A stretch of DNA of 64,000 bases from Novosphingobium sp. B1 (GTDB lineage Bacteria > Pseudomonadota > Alphaproteobacteria > Sphingomonadales > Sphingomonadaceae). Under the pieces are notes generated by a model that had not been told where the DNA came from, did not search any database, and saw nothing but the letters and a program-made list of their open reading frames with translations. Location of the stretch: positions 1 through 64,000 of the forward strand of contig NZ_FWXL01000005.1 of the NCBI RefSeq assembly GCF_900176395.1, written 5' to 3'. Position numbers and translations under genes: made by a program. How positions within the stretch are numbered: position 1 is the first letter of the stretch; every line of letters begins with the position of its first letter. This document shows positions 1 to 8,673 of this stretch, in pieces.

Positions 1-81
1 TTCTCCATCTTATCGGGGAGCAGCCAACTTCTAAATCCAAGCACACATGTGGCTGACGGCGAATCGCGCTCCCGCGATTAC
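1..81. mobile_element. Possible end of an IS66-type insertion sequence (partial)
   Basis: Homology of the adjacent TadG-like gene stops abruptly near base 82. Read on the minus strand, the foreign part begins with GTAATCGCGGG. IS66-family elements are known to have termini that begin with GTAA. The minus strand then runs toward a purine-rich GGAGAA at the window edge that could precede a transposase reading frame. The other end and the expected 8-bp target duplication lie outside the window, so this is inference. A contig-edge misassembly would look the same. Confidence 0.35.
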
Positions 82-517
82 TCCATGTGTTCACGAAATT
101 CAGCGAAGCGTCGCAGTCCACGTTCAGCGCGATCGTATCGAAACCGAAGATGTTCATGATCTGGTTGTGGATGCGCGTCGAGGCTGTGACCCGCACGACG
201 CCGGCAGATGGTCGCGTGATCTGCGGAGTGAAGGCTTCGGTGTCGAAGGATCGCTGCGGAAAGTTGAAGGCGAAGAACTGGCGCCCGGTGTTGCTGACGG
301 AATCGTCGAAGGTATCGTTGCGCATGACACGGCGCGCAGCCAGCGAGGCAGCGTCACAGGCGTTCTGCAGGCGACTTCTCGCCATGGTTGCACGGCTGAT
401 GTCGACCGCGCTTCCGATGAGCATCAGCAAGGGCACCAGGCAAAGCGCCGTGATGATCAGGACATTTCCCGAGGTGTTGAAGCGCAATCGGCGCAGTAGA
501 TGGCGCAGAGCGATCAC
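82..517 (-). pseudogene. TadG-like Flp pilus assembly protein, N-terminal part, interrupted
   Basis: The frame starts at a GTG (517) with AAGGG just upstream. It shows the usual TadE/TadG layout: a basic N-terminus, one membrane segment (roughly residues 20-40, around NVLIITALCLVPLLM), then an extracytoplasmic stretch with SRATMARSRLQNACDAASLA, the classic pseudopilin-like N-terminal region of TadG. It continues through FFAFNFP, VRVTASTRI and CDASLNFVNT. In the family the last motif is followed at once by a von Willebrand A domain (hydrophobic strand plus DxTGSM). Here the frame instead enters unrelated arginine-rich sequence and stays open to the window edge. The missing domain and the GTAA boundary suggest an insertion. 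The protein would normally help assemble tight-adherence pili at the envelope. Confidence 0.6.
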
Positions 518-699
518 GCCCTTGCGCCACTTCAGGCATTAACTTTTCTGACCGTCATTCATCGTGACAAGGGCTTCTTGCTGCAATCGTGCTGCCAGAG
601 CCACTCTTCACGGTTTCAGGAGTCTTACCTTGAAGGGCAATTCACCATCGATTTAAAGCAATTTAATGAAAATCCCCCGATATTGCGCGGAAGGGGCCG

Positions 700-1905
700 T
701 TAACCATTCGGATCAGCCTGAAACGCCGACCACATGCGTTTCCTGATCTCTTTCCCATCCTGCCCTACCAATGGTGGCGGAAGCGTCCGTTTACCTTCTG
801 TGCTAACCTCGAACCGCACGGGCGCAGATTGTTCGAACCATGCCCCCTCAACCGGATGATCGCGTTTCTTGAAGAATCCGGTCGCTGCAAGATGTGGGTC
901 GGCCATGATGTCCGACAGGTCCCGGACCGCCTGGGCCGGAATCTGTGCGGCGTGGCAACGCTCAAGAATTTCACGCGTCGTCAGCTGCGGCGTGAAACTG
1001 GCGATTGCGCGATAGAGCTCTGCCTGTGCGCGAGCGCGCTGCTGGGGGGTCGCCAGATGGTCCTGCCCAAGGAAGTCAGGCTGGTCGAGCAGTGCAAAGA
1101 TGCGATGCCATGCGTCGTCGGTATAGGCGACGATACTGACATGGCCATCGGCAGTCGGAAAAGGCTGGCGGTCCGGATCGATCTGGCGAGCATAGCCCAC
1201 TGGGGCGTTTGGCGGGTCGAACGTGAGCCCGCCGAGATGTTCGAGCAGCATGAAGCTGCTGAACGCTTCGAACATGGGCACTTCCACCAACTGCCCCTGT
1301 CCGGTGCGTTGCTTGTGTATGATGGCAGCGAGCGCGCCATAGACGGCGTGAAGTCCAGCGACCTTGTCCGCGATGAGAGACGGAAGATAGCGCGGCCGCG
1401 CATCACCGTCGACGCGGGGCAGCAACGTGGTCGTGCCGGTCGCAGCCTGGATCACGTCATCGTAAGCCTGGAGATCGGCATAAGGGCCTTCCTGACCGAA
1501 ACCGAGGCAATGCACATAGACGAGGCCCGGGTTGCATTCGCGCAAGGATTGCGGATCAAGCCCGATGCGTTCGAGGGCCTTGCCGCGTACATTGACGATG
1601 AACACGTCCGCCTCGCGCAGGAGATCGAGCATGACCGCCCGATCGGCATCATCCTTGAGATCGAGGACGATCGATTTCTTGCCCCGATTGAGCGCCATCC
1701 AGCCCGGCGCCATCCCTGGCGTTACCGCGGCCTTCCCCGACCAGCGAAACGCATCGCCCTGGCCCGGTGATTCGACCTTGATCACCTGCGCTCCAAGGTC
1801 GGCAAGAACCTGCGTTGCATATGGCCCGAACACCACCGTGGTGAGGTCGACGACACGGATGCCCTCAAGCAGAACGGGCGCCTCGCTGCCTTGGGTCACG
1901 GTCAT
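700..1905 (-). CDS. Family III CoA-transferase (CaiB/BaiF type)
   Basis: A 401-residue protein typical of class III CoA-transferases, which move CoA between carboxylic acids via an aspartyl-CoA anhydride. N-terminal signature is LLEGIRVVDLTTVVFGPYA with ADLGAQVIKVE, then LNRGKKSIVLDLK. The motif YDDVIQAATG (about residue 145) holds the likely catalytic Asp. SLIADKVAGLHA and a C-terminal domain complete the fold. ATG 1905 is chosen over upstream starts because it gives the canonical N-terminus and overlaps the stop of the thiolase-like gene by four bases (ATGA), which implies translational coupling. The pairing suggests activation or recycling of a CoA thioester in one catabolic pathway. The substrate cannot be read from the sequence. 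Confidence 0.85.
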   Translation of the reverse strand: MTVTQGSEAPVLLEGIRVVDLTTVVFGPYATQVLADLGAQVIKVESPGQGDAFRWSGKAAVTPGMAPGWMALNRGKKSIVLDLKDDADRAVMLDLLREADVFIVNVRGKALERIGLDPQSLRECNPGLVYVHCLGFGQEGPYADLQAYDDVIQAATGTTTLLPRVDGDARPRYLPSLIADKVAGLHAVYGALAAIIHKQRTGQGQLVEVPMFEAFSSFMLLEHLGGLTFDPPNAPVGYARQIDPDRQPFPTADGHVSIVAYTDDAWHRIFALLDQPDFLGQDHLATPQQRARAQAELYRAIASFTPQLTTREILERCHAAQIPAQAVRDLSDIMADPHLAATGFFKKRDHPVEGAWFEQSAPVRFEVSTEGKRTLPPPLVGQDGKEIRKRMWSAFQADPNG

Positions 1906-3491
1906 GACAAGGCGAACTCGCTGTTCTTGGTACCGGCCGTGAAAGTGACGGCGTGGCCGAGGGGATCGTTCGCCAGCATAGCGGCAAGCACCTCCGGGGA
2001 ACGGCTCTGTGCGATGAAGCGGTCGCCGGTCGCCATCGCGCCGATGACAATCGCCTGCTCCGGTCCAGTCTTGCCGCACACGACCGTATAAGTTTCGATA
2101 TGGCCCCTGCCCTGCATCACCGGGGCCAACGTCGCTCGTGGCGCAGCGTCGAGCATCTGCTGAACGGATCGGGTCTCGCAGCCAGGCCAGGCGCGTGGCC
2201 CGGTAGAAAGGACACAGGCACCATATTTCGATTGAAAACCACCATTCATGCCGACGAGGCCCTTGCTCCCAGGTTTGCCTCGGAGCCTTTCGACCATCGT
2301 TGCCAAGGCATGCGTGGAATAGTTATTTCCCGCACCGCCGAAATACGGAAGCCCGCCGGTTAACGTCAGCTTGCGTGGATCATCGGACGACAGGCCAAGG
2401 CCATCGATCGCGGCGTTGAATACCGGCGCAGGAAAGCAGGAATAGAAGTCGAAGAAATCTATGCCGTCCGGCGTTGCCTCGGCCGTATCAAGCGCCCACG
2501 CTATCGCGGCATTCGCCGCTGGATAGGCGCCGATGTCGGGGCGTTCGAGTATCTCGCGCTCGCTCGTCAAGGCAGCACCATGCAGATAGACCCAGCGATC
2601 CTCGGGGATGCCCGCCTCGCGCGCAGCCTTTGCCGACATGACCAGAACTGCCGCAGCCTGATTGACTTGGTCGCGCGAGACCAGCTTCAATGGATAGGGG
2701 GCGGCGATCAGGCGATTGCGTGAACTGACCTCGACGATTTCCTTAGGTGACATCGGCTGGACGGCAGCCGCGCTATAGGGGTTGCCAGCCGCGACCTCGG
2801 TAAAGGGTGCGAACAGTTCACCCATTCGCGCCGCGTAGTCTTGCCGGGACAGTCCAAGACGGGCCCGACGGGCGTTTTCGCACAAGGCATAGGCGGTGAC
2901 CGGTGCACGGATGCCATGGGCAATGCTGGTGGCCGACAGGGTGCCTTCGAACCCCAAGCCCTTGTCGATCCACTCGATGCCATCGGCAGCAGGGTCATCA
3001 TGCTCCGACCAGTCGCGCGTTTCGCCCTTGTGCTGAAGATGGCGCACGGTCGAGATCGCTTCGCTACCAAACATCAGCGCCGCAGGCACATCACCGGCGG
3101 CAATCCGGCTGCCAAGGTCACTGAGCAGGGCGAGTGGCGACTGCCCCCCCCCCTTTTCGAGAATGGCGACGGCAGGCTTGATGTTCAGCCGCCGACACAC
3201 CGCGAGGGCGAGGTGGTCGGCCCGGCCGAAGGGCACCTGCATTGCCCCTGATTCCTCGAATGTGCGTATCGAGCCAACGGCCTTGATAAGCGGGGTAATA
3301 TCGCCCGCCGAACCTGCATCGGACAGAGCAGCTCGGACAGCATGCGCGGCAAGATCGGCGAATCCGAGACCGCGATAGCCGGCGGAGTCGATGCGCTCGA
3401 CAAATTGGCCGACCCCGACGATGACCGGCGTCGTTTCAGGCAAGGTCATGCTTTGTCCCATGTCGTGGCTTTCGCTGTTAGGGCCGGCCAT
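1902..3491 (-). CDS. Thiolase-like protein (TLP1 type) lacking the nucleophilic Cys
   Basis: A 529-residue member of the acetyl-CoA acetyltransferase superfamily. It begins with a thiolase-like strand (TTPVIVGVGQF) and has the long C-terminal extension typical of thiolase-like protein type 1 (TLP1_add_C). Where active thiolases carry the N-terminal nucleophilic Cys in a CSGG-like turn, this protein reads EKGGGQSPLALL, so no Cys is present. Other family landmarks remain: DFYSCFP, FGGAGNNYSTHA (His loop) and MNGGFQSKYGAC. Known TLP1 proteins are poor or inactive as thiolases, so a CoA-ester binding or lyase role is more likely than Claisen condensation. ATG 3491 is used, but ATGs at residues 11 and 15 are possible. 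It is translationally coupled to the CoA-transferase. Confidence 0.75.
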   Translation of the reverse strand: MAGPNSESHDMGQSMTLPETTPVIVGVGQFVERIDSAGYRGLGFADLAAHAVRAALSDAGSAGDITPLIKAVGSIRTFEESGAMQVPFGRADHLALAVCRRLNIKPAVAILEKGGGQSPLALLSDLGSRIAAGDVPAALMFGSEAISTVRHLQHKGETRDWSEHDDPAADGIEWIDKGLGFEGTLSATSIAHGIRAPVTAYALCENARRARLGLSRQDYAARMGELFAPFTEVAAGNPYSAAAVQPMSPKEIVEVSSRNRLIAAPYPLKLVSRDQVNQAAAVLVMSAKAAREAGIPEDRWVYLHGAALTSEREILERPDIGAYPAANAAIAWALDTAEATPDGIDFFDFYSCFPAPVFNAAIDGLGLSSDDPRKLTLTGGLPYFGGAGNNYSTHALATMVERLRGKPGSKGLVGMNGGFQSKYGACVLSTGPRAWPGCETRSVQQMLDAAPRATLAPVMQGRGHIETYTVVCGKTGPEQAIVIGAMATGDRFIAQSRSPEVLAAMLANDPLGHAVTFTAGTKNSEFALS

Positions 3492-3561
3492 GATCCGACC
3501 GGATCAATGACCTGATCGGATGTCGTGCGGAAGATGCGGGGTCATGCCGGGTCCGGCACAA

Positions 3562-4611
3562 TCATGATACGAGCCGGTCGGCAGACGGATGGCGACGCGA
3601 ATGCCTGCTCTGCGCCATGAGCGCACGGGCGCCGGTTGCCATGTGCTGGCGAAGAAAGCGGCTGGCAGCGCTGGCGTCGGTGTAGCCGATGCGATGGGAA
3701 AGCTCGGCAAGGTTCGGCCGCCGTGCTGTGCGGAAGTATTCGTCCGCCGTCCGTTTGCGCTCTTCCTCGAGAATCACGGCAAAACTGGTGCCCCGCTCGG
3801 CAAGGCGCCGCTGCAGGCTTTGCGGCGAAAGGCCGGCAAGCCGTGCAACGTGGGGCAAATTGGCACAGCGCTCCATCAGATTGGTTGCGATGAAATAGCG
3901 CACCTGCTGAACGAGGTCCCCCGGCCACTGGCTGTCGGCCTGGGCAAGCTGATGCTCGAGGAACTGGCGCATTACCGGATTTGCACGTTGCGAAGGCCGG
4001 TGAAGATCGGACTTGCGGAAGACCAGCGCACTGCGATCGGATTCAAATTCGATCGGGCAACGGAACACCGCTTGATGATACCGGTGGCTTGGCGGTGCCC
4101 GGTGCGCAAGTTCAAGCCGGATCGGCTTCCATTCCTCGCCAAGCATGCTTCGCGTTATGCGCATCTGCAACGCCAGCGTTGCCTCGATGAATTGCGAACC
4201 GCCAAACTGGGTGGGCACCGTCAGGACGTGGCGCAGGGCAGCCTCGTGCCCGGCGATGTCGGTGCTCGATCGCATCGCCGCCGTCTCCAGATGCATGTAG
4301 CGGCGCGTCATCCTTATCGCCTCGTCGAGCGTGGCGCAGTGATCCCACACCAGGCTGACCGGGCCAAAGCCCCGCATGTTGCACCACATCGCGAAGGCAA
4401 CGCCAAGATCGGGCCGCCCCGTGCCCATCGACACGGCCTCGAGAATATCGACGTGGCCACTTGCCGGCAGCCATTCGGCAACCTTTGCACGGTCCATCAG
4501 TGCAAGCAGATCGGGCGGGCAGACCTTGGCAAGGTCGATACCGGCAACGACAGCGAACTGCACGAACTGACGCATGGCGCTGGTATGCGCGAGGCCTATT
4601 TCCTGCTGCAT
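3562..4611 (-). CDS. AraC-family transcriptional regulator (OruR/arabinose-binding-domain type)
   Basis: 349 residues from ATG 4611; a further in-frame TTG lies at 4680, but the family N-terminus fits the ATG. The N-terminal two thirds resemble the Arabinose_bd domain of long AraC regulators that sense small carboxylates or acyl-CoAs. The C-terminal ~100 residues form the double helix-turn-helix: LPHVARLAGLSPQSLQRRLAERGTSF is the first and AELSHRIGYTDASAASRFLRQ the second, including the conserved GYxxxSxxxRxF pattern. It sits 70 bases upstream of, and in the same direction as, the thiolase-like/CoA-transferase pair. Local activation of that pair is the simplest reading, though co-transcription is also possible. 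Confidence 0.82.
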   Translation of the reverse strand: MQQEIGLAHTSAMRQFVQFAVVAGIDLAKVCPPDLLALMDRAKVAEWLPASGHVDILEAVSMGTGRPDLGVAFAMWCNMRGFGPVSLVWDHCATLDEAIRMTRRYMHLETAAMRSSTDIAGHEAALRHVLTVPTQFGGSQFIEATLALQMRITRSMLGEEWKPIRLELAHRAPPSHRYHQAVFRCPIEFESDRSALVFRKSDLHRPSQRANPVMRQFLEHQLAQADSQWPGDLVQQVRYFIATNLMERCANLPHVARLAGLSPQSLQRRLAERGTSFAVILEEERKRTADEYFRTARRPNLAELSHRIGYTDASAASRFLRQHMATGARALMAQSRHSRRHPSADRLVS

Positions 4612-4783
4612 TTCCAGGCGGGTCTCTCCACGGTTGACCCACTGATTTGACAACAGCCCGATACGATCCGTCAAGATCAATTAAGCGATTAAATGCTTTG
4701 TAGCGACAAGTCGATGCGGGACCGCGGGTTCGGGGTAGCGCCAATGCCCGCAACCGTCATGCCAGCCGGCGGCGGTACGTTCT

Positions 4784-5920
4784 CTAGCGCCTTCTTCTGG
4801 CAGCGAACCACGGCCCGATCCGGCGCACAGCCTCTTCCGTCAGGGGCGTCGACACGGCAAAGCTGAAGCGGATGAAACGCTTTCCATCGACCGGGTCGAA
4901 ATCGATACCCGGTGCAGTCGCCACGCCGGTATCGCGCAAGAGTTCCTCACACAGGGCAAGGCTGTTATCGGTGAATTCGCTCGCGTCTGCATAAATGTAG
5001 AACGCCCCATCGGGAGGTGCGATGCGCCCCAGTCCCATCTGCGGCAAGGCATCGAGCAGAATGGCGCGATTGCGGGCATAAGTGGCGACGTGGCCATCAA
5101 GTTCCTCGCGGCAGGAAAACGCGGCAAGACCGGACTTTTGCGCAAGGACTGGCGGGGTGAGGAACAGGCTCCCCATGCGGGCGCGCGCCGCATCGATCAG
5201 CGTCGGTGGCACGACCAGCCACCCCAACCGCCACCCGGCCATGCTGAAGTACTTGGAAAACGAATTGATGATGATCGCATCGGGCAGATATTCAAGCGTC
5301 GACGCAGCCTTCGCGCCATAGCTCAGGCCATGATAGATCTCGTCGGAGATAACCCTGATGCCCTTGCGCTGACAGACTTGGGCGATGGCCGCCAGTTCCT
5401 CGGCGTCGACGATCGTGCCCGTGGGGTTTGCGGGACTGGCGATGATCAATCCATCAGGGACGGGATCGAGAGCGTCGACCCCGGCTGCCGTGACTTGGAA
5501 ACGCTCGGCCTGCCCGCACTGCATCTCTACCGGTTCGAGATACAGGGCCTTCAAGGTGTTGCGATAGGCCACGTATCCAGGCCGCGCCAGGGCCACGCGC
5601 GCTCCGGGACGAAACAGGCACGATAGGGCCATCACGAAGGCCGGCGATGCACCACATGTGAGGATCACCTGTTCGCGCTCGACGGAAACGCCGTAATTTT
5701 CGGCGTAACTCTCGGCGATCCGCTCCTTCAGCGGCACGCTTTCCCAATAGCCCATGGCCTCGGTATCGAGCACCTCGTGCGCGACGGAAATGGCCTGTGC
5801 TGGCGCGCCGGTGGAAGGCTGCCCGAACTCCATGTGGATGACGCTGGCGCCAGACGCCTTCATGTCATGCGCGAGACGGGAGATGGCGATGGCATGGAAC
5901 GGTTCGACTTCGGCAATCAT
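4784..5920 (-). CDS. PLP-dependent class I/II aminotransferase
   Basis: 378 residues, full length for fold-type I aminotransferases of the aspartate/alanine transaminase group. Landmarks in order are MEFGQPSTGAP (substrate loop), LTCGASPAF (cofactor-phosphate region), SPANPTG (Asn stacking on PLP), ISDEIYHGLSYG (Asp and Tyr bonding the cofactor), and NSFSKYFSMAGWRLGW with the PLP-binding Lys. The late RFSFA motif supplies the carboxylate-binding Arg. A cytosolic amino-group transfer is certain in type, but the substrate is not. It starts 65 bases from the divergent ModE-like gene. Confidence 0.85.
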   Translation of the reverse strand: MIAEVEPFHAIAISRLAHDMKASGASVIHMEFGQPSTGAPAQAISVAHEVLDTEAMGYWESVPLKERIAESYAENYGVSVEREQVILTCGASPAFVMALSCLFRPGARVALARPGYVAYRNTLKALYLEPVEMQCGQAERFQVTAAGVDALDPVPDGLIIASPANPTGTIVDAEELAAIAQVCQRKGIRVISDEIYHGLSYGAKAASTLEYLPDAIIINSFSKYFSMAGWRLGWLVVPPTLIDAARARMGSLFLTPPVLAQKSGLAAFSCREELDGHVATYARNRAILLDALPQMGLGRIAPPDGAFYIYADASEFTDNSLALCEELLRDTGVATAPGIDFDPVDGKRFIRFSFAVSTPLTEEAVRRIGPWFAARRRR

Positions 5921-5985
5921 GGCAGCGTGCTAGTTGCCGCCGAAACAAGTTGCAAGCCTGCCGCAGAGCCGGATACCCTGGCGCC

Positions 5986-6357
5986 ATGCAAGCCGTGAAG
6001 GTCAAGATCCAGTTCTGTTGCGGCGACGAAATCGCAATGGGACCCGGCAAGGCCGATCTTCTTGAAGCCATTGCGCGCGAGGGTTCGATCTCCGCGGCCG
6101 CACGCGCAATGGACATGAGCTATCGGCGTGCCTGGCTGCTCGTCGATACGATGAATCGATGCTGGCAGGAGCCGCTGGTCGAGACGTCGCCCGGAAGCAC
6201 GAAGGGCGGCGGCGCGAGGCTTACCGCCACGGGACAGTCCGTCCTGCACAAATATCGCGCGCTCCAGGCACAGCTGGCAGCCCTGTCGGACAGTGCGGAG
6301 TACATTGCGCTGGAAGATGCCATGCTGGCCGCGCCGAAAGCTCGGCAAAAGCCCTAG
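5986..6357 (+). CDS. ModE-type winged helix-turn-helix protein without molybdate-binding domain
   Basis: 123 residues from ATG 5986. It matches the DNA-binding half of the molybdate repressor ModE: KADLLEAIAREGSISAAARAMDMSYRRAWLLV is the winged helix, followed by the wing ETSPGSTKGGGARLTATG. The protein ends where the MOP/TOBE molybdate-binding domains would begin. Such single-domain forms are common and are often annotated as LysR-like. No mod transport or molybdoenzyme genes are within the window, so its target cannot be assigned. It is divergent from the aminotransferase. Confidence 0.8.
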   Translation: MQAVKVKIQFCCGDEIAMGPGKADLLEAIAREGSISAAARAMDMSYRRAWLLVDTMNRCWQEPLVETSPGSTKGGGARLTATGQSVLHKYRALQAQLAALSDSAEYIALEDAMLAAPKARQKP

Positions 6358-6394
6358 CCGGCGCACCTTCCGGTTCGCGCCCACTGGGTCGCGC

Positions 6395-7711
6395 CTAACG
6401 GGTCGCAGGGCCTTTCCAGAGTATGCCGTCCTTCATCACCAGCGATACCTTGCGGATCGCACTGATGTCGGTCAGCGGATTGCCTTCCACGGCAACCAGA
6501 TCGGCCAGCATGCCCGGCTTGACGATGCCAAGCCGATCACCGATCCCGAACATCCTAGCATTGCCGGACGTGACCGCAATGGCAACCTCGGCCGGTGTCA
6601 TCCCCGCCTTGACCATCAGTTCAGCCTCGCGCGCATTGTCGCCGTGCGCGAATACTCCCACATCGCCGCCCATGCAGATCGCGACGCCCGCCTTGCGCGC
6701 CTTGGCCAGCGCGTCGTAGCCTTCCTGCACCGACCTTGGCGCCGGTGCTGCACCGTTCCACCCGCGATAGCGTGCAACCGCATCGCCTGCTGCCAGCGTC
6801 GGGCAAAAACCAATACCCTTGGCTTTCATGGCTGCGAAGACTTCGGCCGTGCCCTCATCACCGTGCTCGATCGTGTCGACTCCAGCGGCAATGGCACGGC
6901 GCATGCCCTCGGCCGTGCTGGCATGTGCCACCACCTGTCGCCCGGCGCCATGTGCCGCCTCGACCGCCATCCTCATCTCGGCTTCAGTAAACGTAGGCCG
7001 GCTCGGCTCGCTCGGCCCCCAGCGATAATCCGCATAGAGCTTGATCAGGTCGGCCCCTGCCCCGATCTGCCGTCGCACCGCATCGACAAGGGCAGGGCCA
7101 CCTGCTTCCTCAGCCCCAAGAGGAACAGCAACACCGGGTTCGAAACCACGCGGGCCATACGCTCCGGGAGCGACGATCGCGCGTGTCGCAACAAGCATGC
7201 GCGGTCCCGGGACGATCCCTTGCGCGATCGCCTGCTTGAGCCCGACATCGGCATAGCCTGCGCCTTCGGTGCCAAGATCGCGCACGGTAGTAAAGCCCGC
7301 CATCAGCGTGACTCGCGCATGCACGGTCGCCCGCGCTGTGCGCAGCGCGAGAAGTTCGTGCAAAACCTGATCGTCCCAAGAGGTCTCGTTGTAAGGGTGC
7401 AGGAACAGATGCGAATGGCCCTCGATCAGGCCAGGCATAAGCGTCGTTCCGGGTAGCTGTATTTCAGATGCTTGCGCAGGTGTGGCAATGTCAGGGCCAA
7501 CCGCCTGTATGCGGTTTGCCCGCACAAGCACCGACCAGCCCTTGCGCAGGGTCGCGGTCTCGCCATCGAAGACAGCATCCGGTCGCAGTACGATGACCGC
7601 TTCCCTTGCGCTGTCTGCGACGGTCTGCGCGCTGGCCGGTAGGGGCATGGCCAAAGGCGTCAGTGCAACTGAAGCCAGTGCCACGGAAATGATCGGGAAC
7701 CTGAAACGCAT
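6395..7711 (-). CDS. Secreted metal-dependent amidohydrolase (imidazolonepropionase/prolidase-like)
   Basis: 438 residues with a clear Sec signal peptide (about residues 1-29, ending ASAQ), so it acts in the periplasm or outside. The TIM-barrel amidohydrolase motifs are present: PGLIEGHSHLF (metal-binding HxH), a conserved Lys in LIKLYAD, His in VVAHAST, IEHGDE, and the late Asp in GGDVGVF. The C-terminal beta-sandwich GNPLTDIS is typical of this subgroup, which includes Xaa-Pro dipeptidases and related hydrolases. ATG 7711 has a good upstream AAGGA. Substrate unknown; a peptidase or amide hydrolase role would fit with the nearby secreted S9 peptidases. Confidence 0.82.
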   Translation of the reverse strand: MRFRFPIISVALASVALTPLAMPLPASAQTVADSAREAVIVLRPDAVFDGETATLRKGWSVLVRANRIQAVGPDIATPAQASEIQLPGTTLMPGLIEGHSHLFLHPYNETSWDDQVLHELLALRTARATVHARVTLMAGFTTVRDLGTEGAGYADVGLKQAIAQGIVPGPRMLVATRAIVAPGAYGPRGFEPGVAVPLGAEEAGGPALVDAVRRQIGAGADLIKLYADYRWGPSEPSRPTFTEAEMRMAVEAAHGAGRQVVAHASTAEGMRRAIAAGVDTIEHGDEGTAEVFAAMKAKGIGFCPTLAAGDAVARYRGWNGAAPAPRSVQEGYDALAKARKAGVAICMGGDVGVFAHGDNAREAELMVKAGMTPAEVAIAVTSGNARMFGIGDRLGIVKPGMLADLVAVEGNPLTDISAIRKVSLVMKDGILWKGPATR

Positions 7712-7794
7712 CGGCCATCCTTTTTAGGCTGGCAACGAGCATAGCGCAGGACCGCTGGTGGGCAATCGCCCCGATCATGCTTTGTTTTGCAGAA

Positions 7795-8256
7795 TCAGGC
7801 GACTTCGCTCTGGCGCATCTCAGCCAGTTGCGAGCTGGAGGGAGGAAGCACGCCGATGCCGCCAATTGTCCGCCGATCAAGATCGCGCAGCCGTGTCGAC
7901 GGGCTCTGGCGCGAAAGCGCCCGCAAATGCTGTACACGGATCACTGCCATCACGCTCCCCAGTGTCGCCACGGCAACTCCGAGGCGCCACATTGCGAAAG
8001 AGCCGCTTTGGATGGTCGACAGGAATTCGGCAAAGCACTGCCACACCGTGACCGCACCCAGCATCTCAGTCGCCCGCTGCCGCGGTGCGGCAAGCAGCAG
8101 AGCGCATGCAAGGAAGAAGGAACCGACCCCCGCCATGGCAGGCGTCATAGTGTTGCTTACGTATCCGAAGCCAAGTGCGATCGCTGCGACAACCGCGGTA
8201 ACGCGGCCGAGGAACGTGATATGACCGGGGGTCAGGAGATCGATGGGGTTACGCAT
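7795..8256 (-). CDS. Hypothetical four-helix membrane protein
   Basis: 153 residues. About four hydrophobic segments occupy residues 14-115, followed by a polar C-terminal tail rich in Ser and Arg, probably cytoplasmic. No family is recognised. It lies between the amidohydrolase and a small anchored protein, all on the minus strand with short gaps. Codon use and a complete frame support a real gene. No function is assigned. Confidence 0.55.
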   Translation of the reverse strand: MRNPIDLLTPGHITFLGRVTAVVAAIALGFGYVSNTMTPAMAGVGSFFLACALLLAAPRQRATEMLGAVTVWQCFAEFLSTIQSGSFAMWRLGVAVATLGSVMAVIRVQHLRALSRQSPSTRLRDLDRRTIGGIGVLPPSSSQLAEMRQSEVA

Positions 8257-8292
8257 GAACCCTAAGGTAAGAGTCGGCCGGTCAACAATTCG

Positions 8293-8568
8293 TTACGCTA
8301 CGAACTCCGACCACATCGCGTAAATTACCTCAATTATTACAAGCCATAAGCCCAGCGATAATCCGACAGGCCACGCAATGATGGCCCATCCCCTCGGTGA
8401 ATCTCTGTCCGAATCGGAGATTTCTGCCTCCATTTCGAATCGCTCCAGACGCGCCTGCAACTCGTGAACCGGCGAAGTCTGAGCGCCAGCAGGCTCCTTG
8501 CAAATCTCGACGGAATGATCCGGTTCGGGAGCAGGAAGCACGCTTTCACGGCTTGAGACAGAGACCAT
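8293..8568 (-). CDS. Hypothetical tail-anchored small protein
   Basis: 91 residues from ATG 8568, preceded by AGGA at a proper distance; a GTG two codons upstream is the alternative. The first ~60 residues are polar and acidic with a short helical segment (VHELQARLERFEMEAEI). A single strong C-terminal membrane helix follows (around WPVGLSLGLWLVIIEVIYAM). It therefore looks anchored to the membrane with its bulk in the cytoplasm. No family recognised. Confidence 0.5.
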   Translation of the reverse strand: MVSVSSRESVLPAPEPDHSVEICKEPAGAQTSPVHELQARLERFEMEAEISDSDRDSPRGWAIIAWPVGLSLGLWLVIIEVIYAMWSEFVA

Positions 8569-8673
8569 CGTCACATCCTGCAGATGACACGATGCCTCTA
8601 TCTCTCAAGCTGGCGAAATAACGGTAACTTCGGTGATAGGGACAAGTCCCGAGAGGTTTTCAGGAACCGCCCC

